Source: Prevotella sp.
Lineage (GTDB): Bacteria; Bacteroidota; Bacteroidia; Bacteroidales; Bacteroidaceae
Reading direction: 5' to 3'
DNA: 64,000 nucleotides
Assembly: GCA_017477435.1 (NCBI GenBank)
Contig: JAFUVV010000024.1
Location: 1-64,000 of the forward strand
Below are positions 25,591-34,269 of the stretch, piece by piece (position 1 is the first letter of the stretch; the number at the start of each line of letters is the position of its first letter). Made by a program: the position numbers and the translations under genes. Below the pieces are notes generated by a model, which ran no database searches, was not told where the DNA came from, and worked only from the letters and a program-made list of their open reading frames with translations.

Positions 25591-26727
25591 TTAGGAGACT
25601 GTTAATGGCATTTCGAGTCTTACGCTGTAGGTCTCGCCATTGTCGTCGATGAGAAGGGTGTGGTTGTTCGGATAGAGGATGTCGAGCCGGCGTTTCACGT
25701 TTGCAAGTCCGATGCCTCCTTTGTTCTCTCCTGCTGTGCTGTGGTTGCTGTTGCGGCAAGTGAAAGTCATGCGGTCGTCGTCGGCGGTGATGGCTATATC
25801 GACGAACGATGGCAGGCGATAGCTGATGCCATGCTTGAAGGCGTTTTCCACAAACGAGATAAGCAGCAGCGAGGGTATGTTACGGTTGGGGAGAGTTGCG
25901 GGGAACGACGTTGTGATGGCTACGCTGTCGGCATAGCGGATGCGCATGAGGTGGATGTAGTGGTTCAGGAATTTCACTTCGCGGTCGAGACTGATGTAGC
26001 CCTCGTCGTCTTTATAGAGGATGTATCTCATGATCTTCGACAGCTCCACGATGCTTTCCTTCGCTCCGTCGGGGTTGATGTCCACCAGGGCGTGAATATT
26101 GTTCAGGGTGTTCATGAGGAAGTGCGGGTTGATCTGATACTTCAGCATGTTGAGCTCCTGACGTATGTTTTCCTTTTCCAGCTCGTGCATATTGCGGAGT
26201 TCTTCCTCGGTCTTGAAGAAGTTTTTTATCCCGAGGTTTATCGCGAGCAGCATGATGAGGAATATCACGTTCACTATGTCGTGCTGTCCCCATATGAGTG
26301 GTGGTCGTTTTCCGATGTCGTCTATGCCGCGCGGCTTATCTGGTGGTGGCGGCATGTTGGCATCGATGGGAGGGGCATGCTGCGCGACGGCTGTCGTGTG
26401 AGGTTCGCCGTTATATGGCGGCGCGGCTGGCCGGTGCGAGCATTGCAGGGCGATAAAGGCTCCGACGATGCAGAGGGTGAATAGGATGTAGAGTGGTGTT
26501 TTCCGTCGATAGATGAGGAGCGGTGCAAGGAGCACATTGTGGATGATGAATATGATGAGCAGGGGCAGATATACCCTCCATACGCCTAACACTTCGCGCC
26601 ATCCGTGTACACCGACGGGGGCTTCGTCGTTACGGAGATAGAAACTGATGACGGGGGTGACGAAGAGAATGGCCCAGATGACCAGATAGACCAGGTTTTC
26701 TTTGCTGCGTATTTTTATCTTGCTCAT
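25591..26727 (-). CDS. LytS/YehU-type sensor histidine kinase
   Basis: 378 residues. Four hydrophobic segments in the N-terminal 175 residues (for example LVYLVIWAILFVTPVISF and VYLPLLIIFIIHNVLLAPLLI), with a Pro/His-rich loop near residues 110-140. The His_kinase dimer motif NPHFLMNTLNNIHALV near residue 198 carries the phospho-His. The ATPase part has SFVENAFKHG and a late GGIGLANVKRRL motif. It signals to the LytTR regulator encoded just downstream. The stimulus is not readable. Confidence 0.92.
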   Translation of the reverse strand: MSKIKIRSKENLVYLVIWAILFVTPVISFYLRNDEAPVGVHGWREVLGVWRVYLPLLIIFIIHNVLLAPLLIYRRKTPLYILFTLCIVGAFIALQCSHRPAAPPYNGEPHTTAVAQHAPPIDANMPPPPDKPRGIDDIGKRPPLIWGQHDIVNVIFLIMLLAINLGIKNFFKTEEELRNMHELEKENIRQELNMLKYQINPHFLMNTLNNIHALVDINPDGAKESIVELSKIMRYILYKDDEGYISLDREVKFLNHYIHLMRIRYADSVAITTSFPATLPNRNIPSLLLISFVENAFKHGISYRLPSFVDIAITADDDRMTFTCRNSNHSTAGENKGGIGLANVKRRLDILYPNNHTLLIDDNGETYSVRLEMPLTVS

Positions 26728-26752
26728 TGGTGTGATATGTATTATTTCCAGT

Positions 26753-26760
26753 CAAAGTTA
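26753..26760 (-). promoter_or_regulatory. -7 promoter box of the kinase-regulator operon
   Basis: TAACTTTG on the minus strand, 26 bases before the kinase start. Confidence 0.68.
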
Positions 26761-26786
26761 GACAATCTGGGCGTAGTATGGAAATA

Positions 26787-26870
26787 AAATCTGCGAACTC
26801 GCGGATTTTTCATGTAAAAAGGTTAAAAGGCCAGATGCATAACAGATGATCATAGACCTTTTAACCTTTT
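26787..26870 (-). terminator. Two hairpins after rhaA
   Basis: AAATCTGCG (26787-26795) pairs with CGCGGATTT (26800-26808). A longer stem pairs 26816-26832 with 26855-26870 (AAAAGGTTAAAAGG type, one mismatch). Both lie downstream of rhaA on the minus strand and probably stop it before the kinase promoter. Confidence 0.65.
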
Positions 26871-26914
26871 ATCTGTCAACGTTTAATTTTTAACGTTTTA
26901 ACATTCATCCTATC

Positions 26915-28168
26915 TTAGTTTCTCTTCGAGAGTTCTTCGCGCTCGTAGCGTTCTACCTCTGCCATGTAGTCGGTGCCCACTGGCACGTTGTTCTTCATGC
27001 AGAAATAGTCGAACACGGCTCCCATAGGCATCGACTTTGCCTCTTCGAGCAGTGCCAGTCGCTGGAATCCCTGGTCGGCTGCCTCATACTGTCGCAGCTG
27101 CTTGATTGGCTCGAGGAGAGCAGAGAGCAGGCAACGCTGAGTGGCACGTACGCCGATGATATAGGCACCGATGCGGTTGATGGAAGCATCGAAATAGTCG
27201 AGGCCGACATGTGCACGATGGAGTGCGTCGGCGCGAACAAGTTCTTTGAAGAGGTCGAGCGTCTGGTCGTTCATGATGGTCACGTGGTCGGAGTCCCAGC
27301 GCACGGGGCGGCTCACGTGGAGCATCAGTTCGGGAACGAAGAGGAGCAGTGATGCCACCATGTCGCTCACGTTTTCTGTCTGCTCGTAGTGACCGGTGTC
27401 GAGAGTATAGATGACGTTGTTCTTCGAGCAGTAGCCGGCGAAGAAGTCGTGAGAGCCTACGGTGTAGCTTTCCAGTCCGATGCCGAAGAGTTTTGCCTCG
27501 AGGCAGCTCTTCATGTTTGGCAGCTCTTCGCTGAGGATGTCGTCGAGGCTGTCCTTCAGTATCTCGCGATAGCGCAGGCGGTTGACGGTGAGGTCTTTCG
27601 AGCCGTCGTGCACCCAGATGTTCATTATACACGGATCGCCCTGTGCCTTACCCATATCGTTTGCGATACGGCGGCAGCGCTTGGTGTGCTCAATCCAGAA
27701 GTTGCGTATCTCGTCGTCGGGATTGGAGAGTGTGAGGTTGCCACTCTTTGGGTGGGAGAATGATGTGCTGTTGAAGTCGAGCTTCAGGTTCTGAGCCTTT
27801 GCCCAGTCTATCCATCCCTGGAAGTGACGTGTCTCTACTTGGTCGCGGTCTACGAATGTATCGCCGAACTCGCCGTATGTCTCGTGGAGGTTCAGTCGAT
27901 GGTTACCTGCGAGGAGGCTCTTCACCTCGATGATGTCTTGTCTGACCTCTTCCACGTTGCGTGCACGACCGGGGTAGTTGCCTGTGGTCTGTATGCCGCC
28001 GGAGAGTGCGACGTTGCGTTCGAATCCCACTACGTCGTCGGTCTGCCAGCAGTGGAGGGAGATGGGGACTTGCTCGAGTTGAGCTACTGCTTTGTCGGTG
28101 TCGATGCCCAGTTCGGCATAGCGCTCACGGGCTGCTTCATAAGCTTTCAGAATTTTGTTTTCTTCCAT
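26915..28168 (-). CDS. rhaA: L-rhamnose isomerase
   Basis: Converts L-rhamnose to L-rhamnulose. 417 residues, the usual length for RhaA. Typical segments: ISLHCWQTDDVVGFE near residue 37, NLHETYGEF near 95, the metal-binding region NIWVHDGSKD near 190, and YTLDTGHYEQTENVSD near 262. It starts 22 bases after rhaB and is the last gene of the rhamnose set. Confidence 0.95.
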   Translation of the reverse strand: MEENKILKAYEAARERYAELGIDTDKAVAQLEQVPISLHCWQTDDVVGFERNVALSGGIQTTGNYPGRARNVEEVRQDIIEVKSLLAGNHRLNLHETYGEFGDTFVDRDQVETRHFQGWIDWAKAQNLKLDFNSTSFSHPKSGNLTLSNPDDEIRNFWIEHTKRCRRIANDMGKAQGDPCIMNIWVHDGSKDLTVNRLRYREILKDSLDDILSEELPNMKSCLEAKLFGIGLESYTVGSHDFFAGYCSKNNVIYTLDTGHYEQTENVSDMVASLLLFVPELMLHVSRPVRWDSDHVTIMNDQTLDLFKELVRADALHRAHVGLDYFDASINRIGAYIIGVRATQRCLLSALLEPIKQLRQYEAADQGFQRLALLEEAKSMPMGAVFDYFCMKNNVPVGTDYMAEVERYEREELSKRN

Positions 28169-28190
28169 TGTCGTATTATGTTTAGTTGTT

Positions 28191-29615
28191 TTATGATTTC
28201 GGATAGAATGTCTTGAGTGTTATGCTGTTGGCTATTATCTGCCTCATTTCCCAGATGTCGCCGACGGTGTGGTCGGCGAGTGTTGCCTGCACCATGATGT
28301 TGCCCATTGCAGTGCCTTCTGCTGGTCCGGCGACGACGGTGAGTCCTGTGGCGTCGGCAGTCATCTGGTTGAGATAGTCGTTCTGCGATCCTCCTCCGAT
28401 GACGTGCAGCGTGTCGAGCTTCACGTCGGAGAATTCCTGCAGGTAGCCTGCCACTTCGGCATAGCGCTTTGCGAGCGACTCAAACAGACAGCGTGTTGTC
28501 TTGGCCCATCCCTGTGGTGCGGGCTGCTGACGGTCGGCAAAATATTTTGCTATTGCTTCGGTCATGCTCTCGGGGTTAGCAAACATTGGGTCGTCGGGGT
28601 TGAGCAGGGCTTTTGCCGGCGTGCATGCCATGGCAGCACCGAAGAGTGTGTTGTAGTCGGTGGGAGCGTCGGTCCATTCTGCGCGGCAACGCTCCAGCAT
28701 CCACATGCCGCATATATTTTTCAGAAAACGTATTGTGCCGCAGATGCCACCTTCGTTTGTGAAGTTGCGTTCGAAGCTCTTGTCGCTCACGATGGGCGCC
28801 TTGGTTTCTATGCCCATGAGGCTCCACGTGCCGCTACTCAGATATGCAAATCCTTCCTTCTTTGCCGGCACGGCAGCCACTGCGCTTGCGGTGTCGTGGC
28901 CTGCTACGGCCACCACCTTCACTGGTCCGATGCCTGTGAGGCGCTGTACGTGTGGAGCGAGTGTTCCTATCTCGTCGCCGGGCATCACCATCTCGGGTAT
29001 CATTTCCTTGCTGATGCCTGCCGAGGCGAGCAGCTCGTCGCTCATGGTCTGGCTGCGTACGTCGAGCAGTCCGGAGGTGGAGGCGATGGTATATTCGCAC
29101 ACCATGCGTCCGGTGAGCATCCATGCCAGTGCGTCGGGCATGAAGAGGAGATGCTTGGCAGCGGCGAGGGCGCTGTTCTTCTCCTGACTGAGGGCATACA
29201 CCTGGAAGATGGAGTTGAAGTTCATCAGTTGCAGGCCGTTTATCTCATACAGGTCGCGCTGCGACTTTTTGTTCTTGAGATAGTCGTCCATTGCGGGGAA
29301 TGTGCATGGGTCGCGGTAGGCCATTGGTGCGCGGAGCAGTTCGTCGTCGTCGCCCACGAGCACGAAGTCTACTCCCCACGTGTCGATGCCCATGCTTTGT
29401 ATCTCGATACCTCGGCGTGCCACCTCGGTCAGTGCGCGCAGTATCTCGCCGTAGAGCGCGAGGATATCCCAGTAGGTGTGATGGGCGGTGGTGATGAGTC
29501 GGTTGGGGAAGCGAGTTATCTCTTCGGTCTGTAACCGTCCGTCGGAGAGGGTGCCAAGGATGGAGCGTCCGCTTGTTGCCCCGAGGTCGATGGCAAGATA
29601 GTGTTTGGCGTTCAT
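28191..29615 (-). CDS. rhaB: Rhamnulokinase
   Basis: Phosphorylates L-rhamnulose at C1 with ATP. 474 residues of the FGGY kinase fold: the N-terminal LAIDLGATSGRSILG, the middle VAVAGHDTASAVAAVPA and SSGTWSLMGIE, and C-terminal LHVIGGGSQNDYLNQMTADATGL. It is separated from rhaD by 185 bases that contain a 22-bp array, and from rhaA by 22 bases. Confidence 0.95.
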   Translation of the reverse strand: MNAKHYLAIDLGATSGRSILGTLSDGRLQTEEITRFPNRLITTAHHTYWDILALYGEILRALTEVARRGIEIQSMGIDTWGVDFVLVGDDDELLRAPMAYRDPCTFPAMDDYLKNKKSQRDLYEINGLQLMNFNSIFQVYALSQEKNSALAAAKHLLFMPDALAWMLTGRMVCEYTIASTSGLLDVRSQTMSDELLASAGISKEMIPEMVMPGDEIGTLAPHVQRLTGIGPVKVVAVAGHDTASAVAAVPAKKEGFAYLSSGTWSLMGIETKAPIVSDKSFERNFTNEGGICGTIRFLKNICGMWMLERCRAEWTDAPTDYNTLFGAAMACTPAKALLNPDDPMFANPESMTEAIAKYFADRQQPAPQGWAKTTRCLFESLAKRYAEVAGYLQEFSDVKLDTLHVIGGGSQNDYLNQMTADATGLTVVAGPAEGTAMGNIMVQATLADHTVGDIWEMRQIIANSITLKTFYPKS

Positions 29616-29669
29616 ATCTGTTGCTTTATGTTTTTATGATTGTCCAGGCAGGTGTTTTTTTATGTTTCA

Positions 29670-29752
29670 GTATCTGGCTTTTGTACTGTCGGTATCTGTG
29701 CTTTGTACTGCCAGTATCTGTGCCTGATACTGCCAGTATCTGGCTTTGATAC
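29670..29752. repeat. 22-bp palindromic array, GTATC type, four units, with mixed arms
   Basis: GTATC at 29670, 29692, 29714 and 29736. The partner arm is TGTAC in units 1-2 and GATAC in units 3-4. Centres are TGGCTTT and TGTGCTT/CCT. It links the GTAC and CTATC families and lies between rhaD and rhaB. Confidence 0.9.
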
Positions 29753-29800
29753 TGCAGCATGTCGGATATGGTGTTGGCAGCCGTTGTGCTTGTTGGTGTA

Positions 29801-30610
29801 TTATTTCGGCAGGTTGAATGCCACGCTCATTTCCTTCATCTGCTCGTCTGTCATGCCGTCGGGCTCAAATCCCATGTTCTTTGCAGCGATGTATATCTGA
29901 GCACTCTTTGTGAGCACATCCACCTGGTCGAAGGCGGCCATGATATCGGTGTCTACGGCAAACACTCCGTGCTTTTCCCACATCACCACGTCGTAGTCGT
30001 CGAGAGCCTCGAGGGTCTTCTCTGCCAGCACGGTGGAGCTCGGCAGTTCGTATCTCACTATTCCCAATCCGCGTGGGCAGAAGGCTTTCGTCTCGGGTAT
30101 CATGCTCCACAGCAGCCGTGTGAGTACGTCTTTCTCGAGATACTTCTCCGAGTGCGACATTGCCACGAGCTCAATCGGATGTGTGTGTAGCGAGGCGCGA
30201 TATGGCGAGCCTGTAGCGATGAAGTGGTCGTGTACGAGCAGGTGCGACGGCAGTTCGCTGGTGGGTTTCACCTCTTCGTCGGCTATTATCTCATAGTGTT
30301 CGCAGTCGTCGCAGATGCGTATGATGCTTCCGTTCTGCATTGGCCATCGTGCCAGGTCGCGCATGCGGCGCCCCGTGCCCTTGCAGAAGAAATAAGTGCC
30401 TTTCAGATGTGGCAGCTTGAGACCTATCTCCCGCTTTCCGCCGATGGCAGGCAGCGAGGCGAGAATGTCGTCGCACGTGCCGGTTATGTTTACTGTGATG
30501 TTTCCTCCATTGCGCTCTGCCCAGCCTTTTTGCCACAGGTAGCCTGCTACTTCGGCCACCTGTCCGACGGTTGCAGCCAGAGACTCGTTGCGTTCGAGTA
30601 TGCTTTTCAT
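29801..30610 (-). CDS. rhaD: Rhamnulose-1-phosphate aldolase
   Basis: Splits rhamnulose 1-phosphate into dihydroxyacetone phosphate and lactaldehyde (class II, zinc-dependent). 269 residues from MKSILERNESLAATVG. Zinc-ligand region LHTHPIELVAMSH near residue 140, and the N-terminal AERNGGNITVN phosphate-binding stretch of the aldolase II family. An upstream in-frame start lies above the promoter box at 30667-30674 and is rejected. First gene of the rhamnose operon. Confidence 0.93.
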   Translation of the reverse strand: MKSILERNESLAATVGQVAEVAGYLWQKGWAERNGGNITVNITGTCDDILASLPAIGGKREIGLKLPHLKGTYFFCKGTGRRMRDLARWPMQNGSIIRICDDCEHYEIIADEEVKPTSELPSHLLVHDHFIATGSPYRASLHTHPIELVAMSHSEKYLEKDVLTRLLWSMIPETKAFCPRGLGIVRYELPSSTVLAEKTLEALDDYDVVMWEKHGVFAVDTDIMAAFDQVDVLTKSAQIYIAAKNMGFEPDGMTDEQMKEMSVAFNLPK

Positions 30611-30666
30611 TATTGTTTTTATGTTTATTGTTGTAGTATCACGTCCTAATATTAGTTTAGGTGTAG

Positions 30667-30674
30667 CAAAGTTA
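30667..30674 (-). promoter_or_regulatory. -7 promoter box of the rhamnose operon
   Basis: TAACTTTG on the minus strand, 57 bases before rhaD. Confidence 0.68.
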
Positions 30675-30811
30675 ATGAAACTTGGGCGGAGCACAAAATA
30701 TTTTAATTTATTTTTGCTTTATAGTTTTCAACTTTGTGCCTGCATAGGTGAAAAAGGTTTCACTTCCTTACAAAGGAAACGAGTTTTTGAAGATATCCAT
30801 CATTTCCTGAT

Positions 30812-30859
30812 GAAAAAAAATCGAATCCCTGCCGAGATAATCACCCGGCAGGGATTCGA
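30812..30859 (-). terminator. Terminator of the PAP2/beta-barrel gene
   Basis: TCGAATCCCTGCCG (30821-30834) pairs with CGGCAGGGATTCGA (30846-30859), a perfect 14-bp stem. On the minus strand it is followed by a run of T. Confidence 0.9.
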
Positions 30860-30908
30860 TTGTCGCCTGAGTTTGCGGCTTGTTGTTTTCGGTATTACAG
30901 GCAATGTG

Positions 30909-32708
30909 TCAGAAGGAAATGGTAAACGAGCCTCCGAGGATGAACGTGTTGCGGTTTCTTTTTATCTTCTGTTTCTCGGCGAGTCCCAGATCTTCACCAA
31001 TTAGATTCACGAGTGCTCTCATGCCTGTGGCATCAATGAAGAAGTCGGTGGGATTGTAGGTCATGGTGTAGGTCTTGCGAGTGAAGTCGTAGTCGCAGAA
31101 CAGTCTCCATGCATAGTTTTCCTTGTAGGCATAGGTCAGCGACAGGCCTGTGCCACACTTGAACGACTTGTTGCCTCCCACGGTGAAGTAGTCCCACTCT
31201 GCCGTGTAGGTGTCGGGCAGCAGCTTGGCGTTGTCGAACATCTTTTCGGCATCTTGTGTTATGTCGATGTCGCGCATTCCTCCTTCTGCCGTGGCATTCA
31301 GGTCGACCTCCTGCATGACGCTCCTGCCGAAAAGCAGTTTCGTCCCGATGGCAAATCGCTTTGCAAGCGGGAGGTTGAAATAGACGCCTGCGTCGGCGGT
31401 GAACTCAGTCAGGTGGTCGCTCTTGATGGTGAAATAGGCGTTCTCTATGATTGCAGGGCTGTAGCCGGGCTGGCCTGGGGTGCCTGTGCCATAGATGAAC
31501 TGTTGGACTTTTTCGTTGTCGGAATAGTCGGAGCCATAGATTCCCTCAATCAGGTCTTCCCAGGCATATCTTTCTATGCCGCTCCATCCTTTGATAGGCG
31601 AGCTGTTCACTCGCAGACGTCCGCCCACGCCGACGTATTTATTGAAGAAGTAGGCACCTTCCAGCGCAACGGCTGTAGATGTTCCGAATTTCAGGTTGAA
31701 AGTCTTGTCGCCATCGCCGTCGAAATCGAATTTCTCCATGTCGAAGTCGAGGTTTTTCGAACCGAATCCCATGCCCATCGAGATGGAGAAGAACGACGGA
31801 TGCTCGATGATGTTCTTGTTGCTTACGATATCAGCCCTCAGCAGTCCTCTCCCCTTGAATATCAGGTCGCTCAGCGCGTAGGCCAGTTCTGTCGACATGA
31901 TGCCTATTCCTGCTCCCGAGAGCACATCGCTGACCCAGTGGCGGTTGTTCAGCACGCGCATTATTCCCGTTGCCGTTGCCACTCCGTAGCCTGCCACAGA
32001 GAACCAAGGTGAACGTGTCATTCCGTATTCCTTATGCAGCAGCGTCGCTCCGACGAATGCCGTGGCCGTATGCCCCGATGGCCAAGAGTTGGCCGAAGAA
32101 CCGTCGGGGCGCATCTCCTTCGCAGTGTATTTTATCGTGTTGACGAATCCAGCCATGATGGCATACGACATTGCTGTCGATGCGGCATATCGCGCCCAGT
32201 CGCTGCGGCTCTCCAGACCGGCAATCTTCAGGGCTGTCGTCAGCGTAGGGCCGAAGAACTGCGCATAGTCGTCGATTCGGGTTTTAAATTCTGTGACCAG
32301 TGTGTGCTTGTTGTCCTTGGTGTTCTGCTGGAACGACTTCTTTTCGTTTTTTGCAATGATTCCTGCAACAAACAGCGGCACACCTACGAACGTGAGGTCG
32401 TCGAGCATCTTGTAGGGCTTCACTCCCGGATTTGTGCGCAGCAGGGTCCAGTTCTCCTTTGCCCACGGTGCGTGGTCGGTGAGGCGATAGTCGGGTGTCG
32501 TCGTGCTTGTGGAGAACGACTGTTTCGTGTCGCTGGCGATGCCGGGAGTGCGCTGACTGTCATACGTTGCCTTAAGCCCCTCGCTCAGCGACCTGGCGTC
32601 CATCGACGGGAGGGTCAGTCTCAAGGGCTCTGACGTGCGGAAGTCGGATGCCGACAGTGTGCACACAGCAGCAGTCATTATAAATAATAAAATGTGTTTT
32701 TTCATCAT
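30909..32708 (-). CDS. PAP2-family phosphatase fused to a C-terminal outer-membrane beta-barrel-like domain
   Basis: 599 residues with a signal peptide (MMKKHILLFIMTAAVCTLSA). The PAP2 motifs are complete: KYTAKEMRP (K-x6-RP) near residue 193, SWPSGHTATAF near 207, and RVLNNRHWVSDVLSG near 248. Hydrophobic segments surround them. From about residue 310 the sequence turns to alternating beta-hairpins with a terminal TFILGGSFTISF, typical of an outer-membrane strand ending in Phe. A lipid or isoprenoid phosphatase acting at the envelope is likely. Typical stand-alone PAP2 enzymes are about 200-250 residues. Confidence 0.85.
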   Translation of the reverse strand: MMKKHILLFIMTAAVCTLSASDFRTSEPLRLTLPSMDARSLSEGLKATYDSQRTPGIASDTKQSFSTSTTTPDYRLTDHAPWAKENWTLLRTNPGVKPYKMLDDLTFVGVPLFVAGIIAKNEKKSFQQNTKDNKHTLVTEFKTRIDDYAQFFGPTLTTALKIAGLESRSDWARYAASTAMSYAIMAGFVNTIKYTAKEMRPDGSSANSWPSGHTATAFVGATLLHKEYGMTRSPWFSVAGYGVATATGIMRVLNNRHWVSDVLSGAGIGIMSTELAYALSDLIFKGRGLLRADIVSNKNIIEHPSFFSISMGMGFGSKNLDFDMEKFDFDGDGDKTFNLKFGTSTAVALEGAYFFNKYVGVGGRLRVNSSPIKGWSGIERYAWEDLIEGIYGSDYSDNEKVQQFIYGTGTPGQPGYSPAIIENAYFTIKSDHLTEFTADAGVYFNLPLAKRFAIGTKLLFGRSVMQEVDLNATAEGGMRDIDITQDAEKMFDNAKLLPDTYTAEWDYFTVGGNKSFKCGTGLSLTYAYKENYAWRLFCDYDFTRKTYTMTYNPTDFFIDATGMRALVNLIGEDLGLAEKQKIKRNRNTFILGGSFTISF

Positions 32709-32772
32709 TTTTAAATAGTTTATCCGCTACCTCTTCTCGAGATACATTCGGTTGTATTTCCATTCAGATGTG

Positions 32773-32780
32773 CAAATGTA
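32773..32780 (-). promoter_or_regulatory. -7 promoter box of the PAP2 gene
   Basis: TACATTTG on the minus strand, 65 bases before the start. Confidence 0.6.
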
Positions 32781-32945
32781 CTTATTTTTTATCAAACACG
32801 TTTTGTCTTTGGTAATAAAAATCATGTTTTGCGAATAAAAATTCAAATGACTCCGAAGGTGCCTTGTGCGTGGATGTTGAATGAAAAAGTGTTGTGGAAG
32901 CCAATAATAGTGACGGGAAAATTTCGCGCTGAAAGACATTTTTCG

Positions 32946-32953
32946 TAATTTTG
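32946..32953 (+). promoter_or_regulatory. -7 promoter box of the lipoprotein at 32986
   Basis: TAATTTTG, 33 bases before the ATG. Confidence 0.65.
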
Positions 32954-32985
32954 CTACATGATAACCTTAAACCATTCTTTTGTTT

Positions 32986-33900
32986 ATGAAACGACTATCA
33001 CTTTTTTCATTCTTCGCACTGCTTGTCGTTGCCGTGCTCACCTCGTGCCGCAGTATCGACTTCACCCACTCGTCGGTCACCCGCTTTGCCCCTCTCAGCG
33101 GGTGGAAGGGACAGGCCTATCAAGGCATGGCAATCTATAAAGACTATATGCTGAGCCTTCAGAATACAGGCTTAGCCACGCTTTATACGATTGACAACAG
33201 TGGACTTACGGAGATAAAGAAGATTCAGCTCGAGAGCCATGCAAAGACAAATCACTCGAATGTGGCCTTCTTCGGCACTGAGCGCTATGCTGCCGGCGAC
33301 GTGTTGCCGGTGGTGTATGTGTCGCAATGTTACAACGGTGTCGTTGGTGGAAGGAAGGATGTGTGCTACGTGGAGCGCATCGGGCTTGACGGGAGCAGCA
33401 CGCTTGTGCAGACCATCGTGTTCGACGACTCGCGGAAGCTCTTCGGATATGCCCTGCAGTGGATAATAGACTACGACCGCCGGCTGCTCATCGGCTATGG
33501 GAACACCATCGAGAACCTCAACCCCGAGAACCGTTTCCGCATCGTCACGTTCCGTCTGCCTCGGCTCAGCGACGGTGAGGTGGTCACGCTCACCGAGAGC
33601 GATATCATTGAGAACTACACGATTCAGGACTACACCAGCGAGTTTCCTTCCGTTCAGATAGGACAAGGGGCATGCGTCAGGAAAGGGATGATGATCATGC
33701 CTGTGGGGCTGGGAACGAAGCAGCACCCGAGCCTCTTCTACGTATGGGACCTTCGCCGGCATCGACTCGTCAATCGCCTCGACTGGACGGCAGCAGTGCC
33801 ATACGAGTTTGAAGACTGCGACTTCCATGGCCGCGACCTATACATTCAGACCAACGGCAATGGAGTCTATGTGGTTAGAGACAAGATGGCAAAAAAGTAG
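32986..33900 (+). CDS. Lipoprotein, beta-propeller-like, unknown function
   Basis: 304 residues from MKRLSLFSFFALLVVAVLTSC, with a good lipobox LTSC (Cys at residue 21). An in-frame TTG six bases upstream is possible but less likely. The mature part alternates beta strands with short turns (YKDYMLSLQNTGLATLYTID, RDLYIQTNGNGVYVV), suggesting a propeller of the kind that wraps a domain around repeated blades. No catalytic motif is seen. The gene stands alone between divergent promoters and a terminator. Confidence 0.72.
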   Translation: MKRLSLFSFFALLVVAVLTSCRSIDFTHSSVTRFAPLSGWKGQAYQGMAIYKDYMLSLQNTGLATLYTIDNSGLTEIKKIQLESHAKTNHSNVAFFGTERYAAGDVLPVVYVSQCYNGVVGGRKDVCYVERIGLDGSSTLVQTIVFDDSRKLFGYALQWIIDYDRRLLIGYGNTIENLNPENRFRIVTFRLPRLSDGEVVTLTESDIIENYTIQDYTSEFPSVQIGQGACVRKGMMIMPVGLGTKQHPSLFYVWDLRRHRLVNRLDWTAAVPYEFEDCDFHGRDLYIQTNGNGVYVVRDKMAKK

Positions 33901-33972
33901 AAAGCCTTGTCCTCAAACATACGAAGTAAATAACGCCAAACGCCTATAAACAAATTTAATAGCTGCCTAAAC

Positions 33973-34007
33973 AAAAATAGCTAAGCACAAAAGGCTTAGC
34001 TATTTTT
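33973..34007. terminator. Bidirectional terminator before tRNA-Leu
   Basis: AAAAATAGCTAAGC (33973-33986) pairs with GCTTAGCTATTTTT (33994-34007). A and T tracts on both sides suit the + lipoprotein gene and the - tRNA. Confidence 0.9.
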
Positions 34008-34011
34008 CTTG

Positions 34012-34093
34012 TACGCCTGATAGGACTCGAACCTACACATCCTGAGATACTAGATCCTAAGTCTAGCGCGTCTACCAATTCCGCCACAGGCGC
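34012..34093 (-). tRNA. tRNA-Leu (anticodon TAG)
   Basis: 82 bases. Acceptor GCGCCTG pairs with CAGGCGT (one G-U), discriminator A. Anticodon stem CTAGA/TCTAG with loop CTTAGGA. The long variable arm identifies a class II tRNA. No encoded CCA. Confidence 0.95.
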
Positions 34094-34269
34094 TTTTCTT
34101 ATATTGCGGGTGCAAAGGTAAGAAATTAAGTTGAAAGTTGAAAGTTTTTAAGTTGAATTTTTGAAGCAGCGAGAGCAGAGAGCTTGCTCTATGCCGAGTC
34201 GCGACAAAAATCAACGAAGTTAAAATTGAAAGTTGAGAATTAAAAGTTGTGGTGCTTCGGCAAATATTT

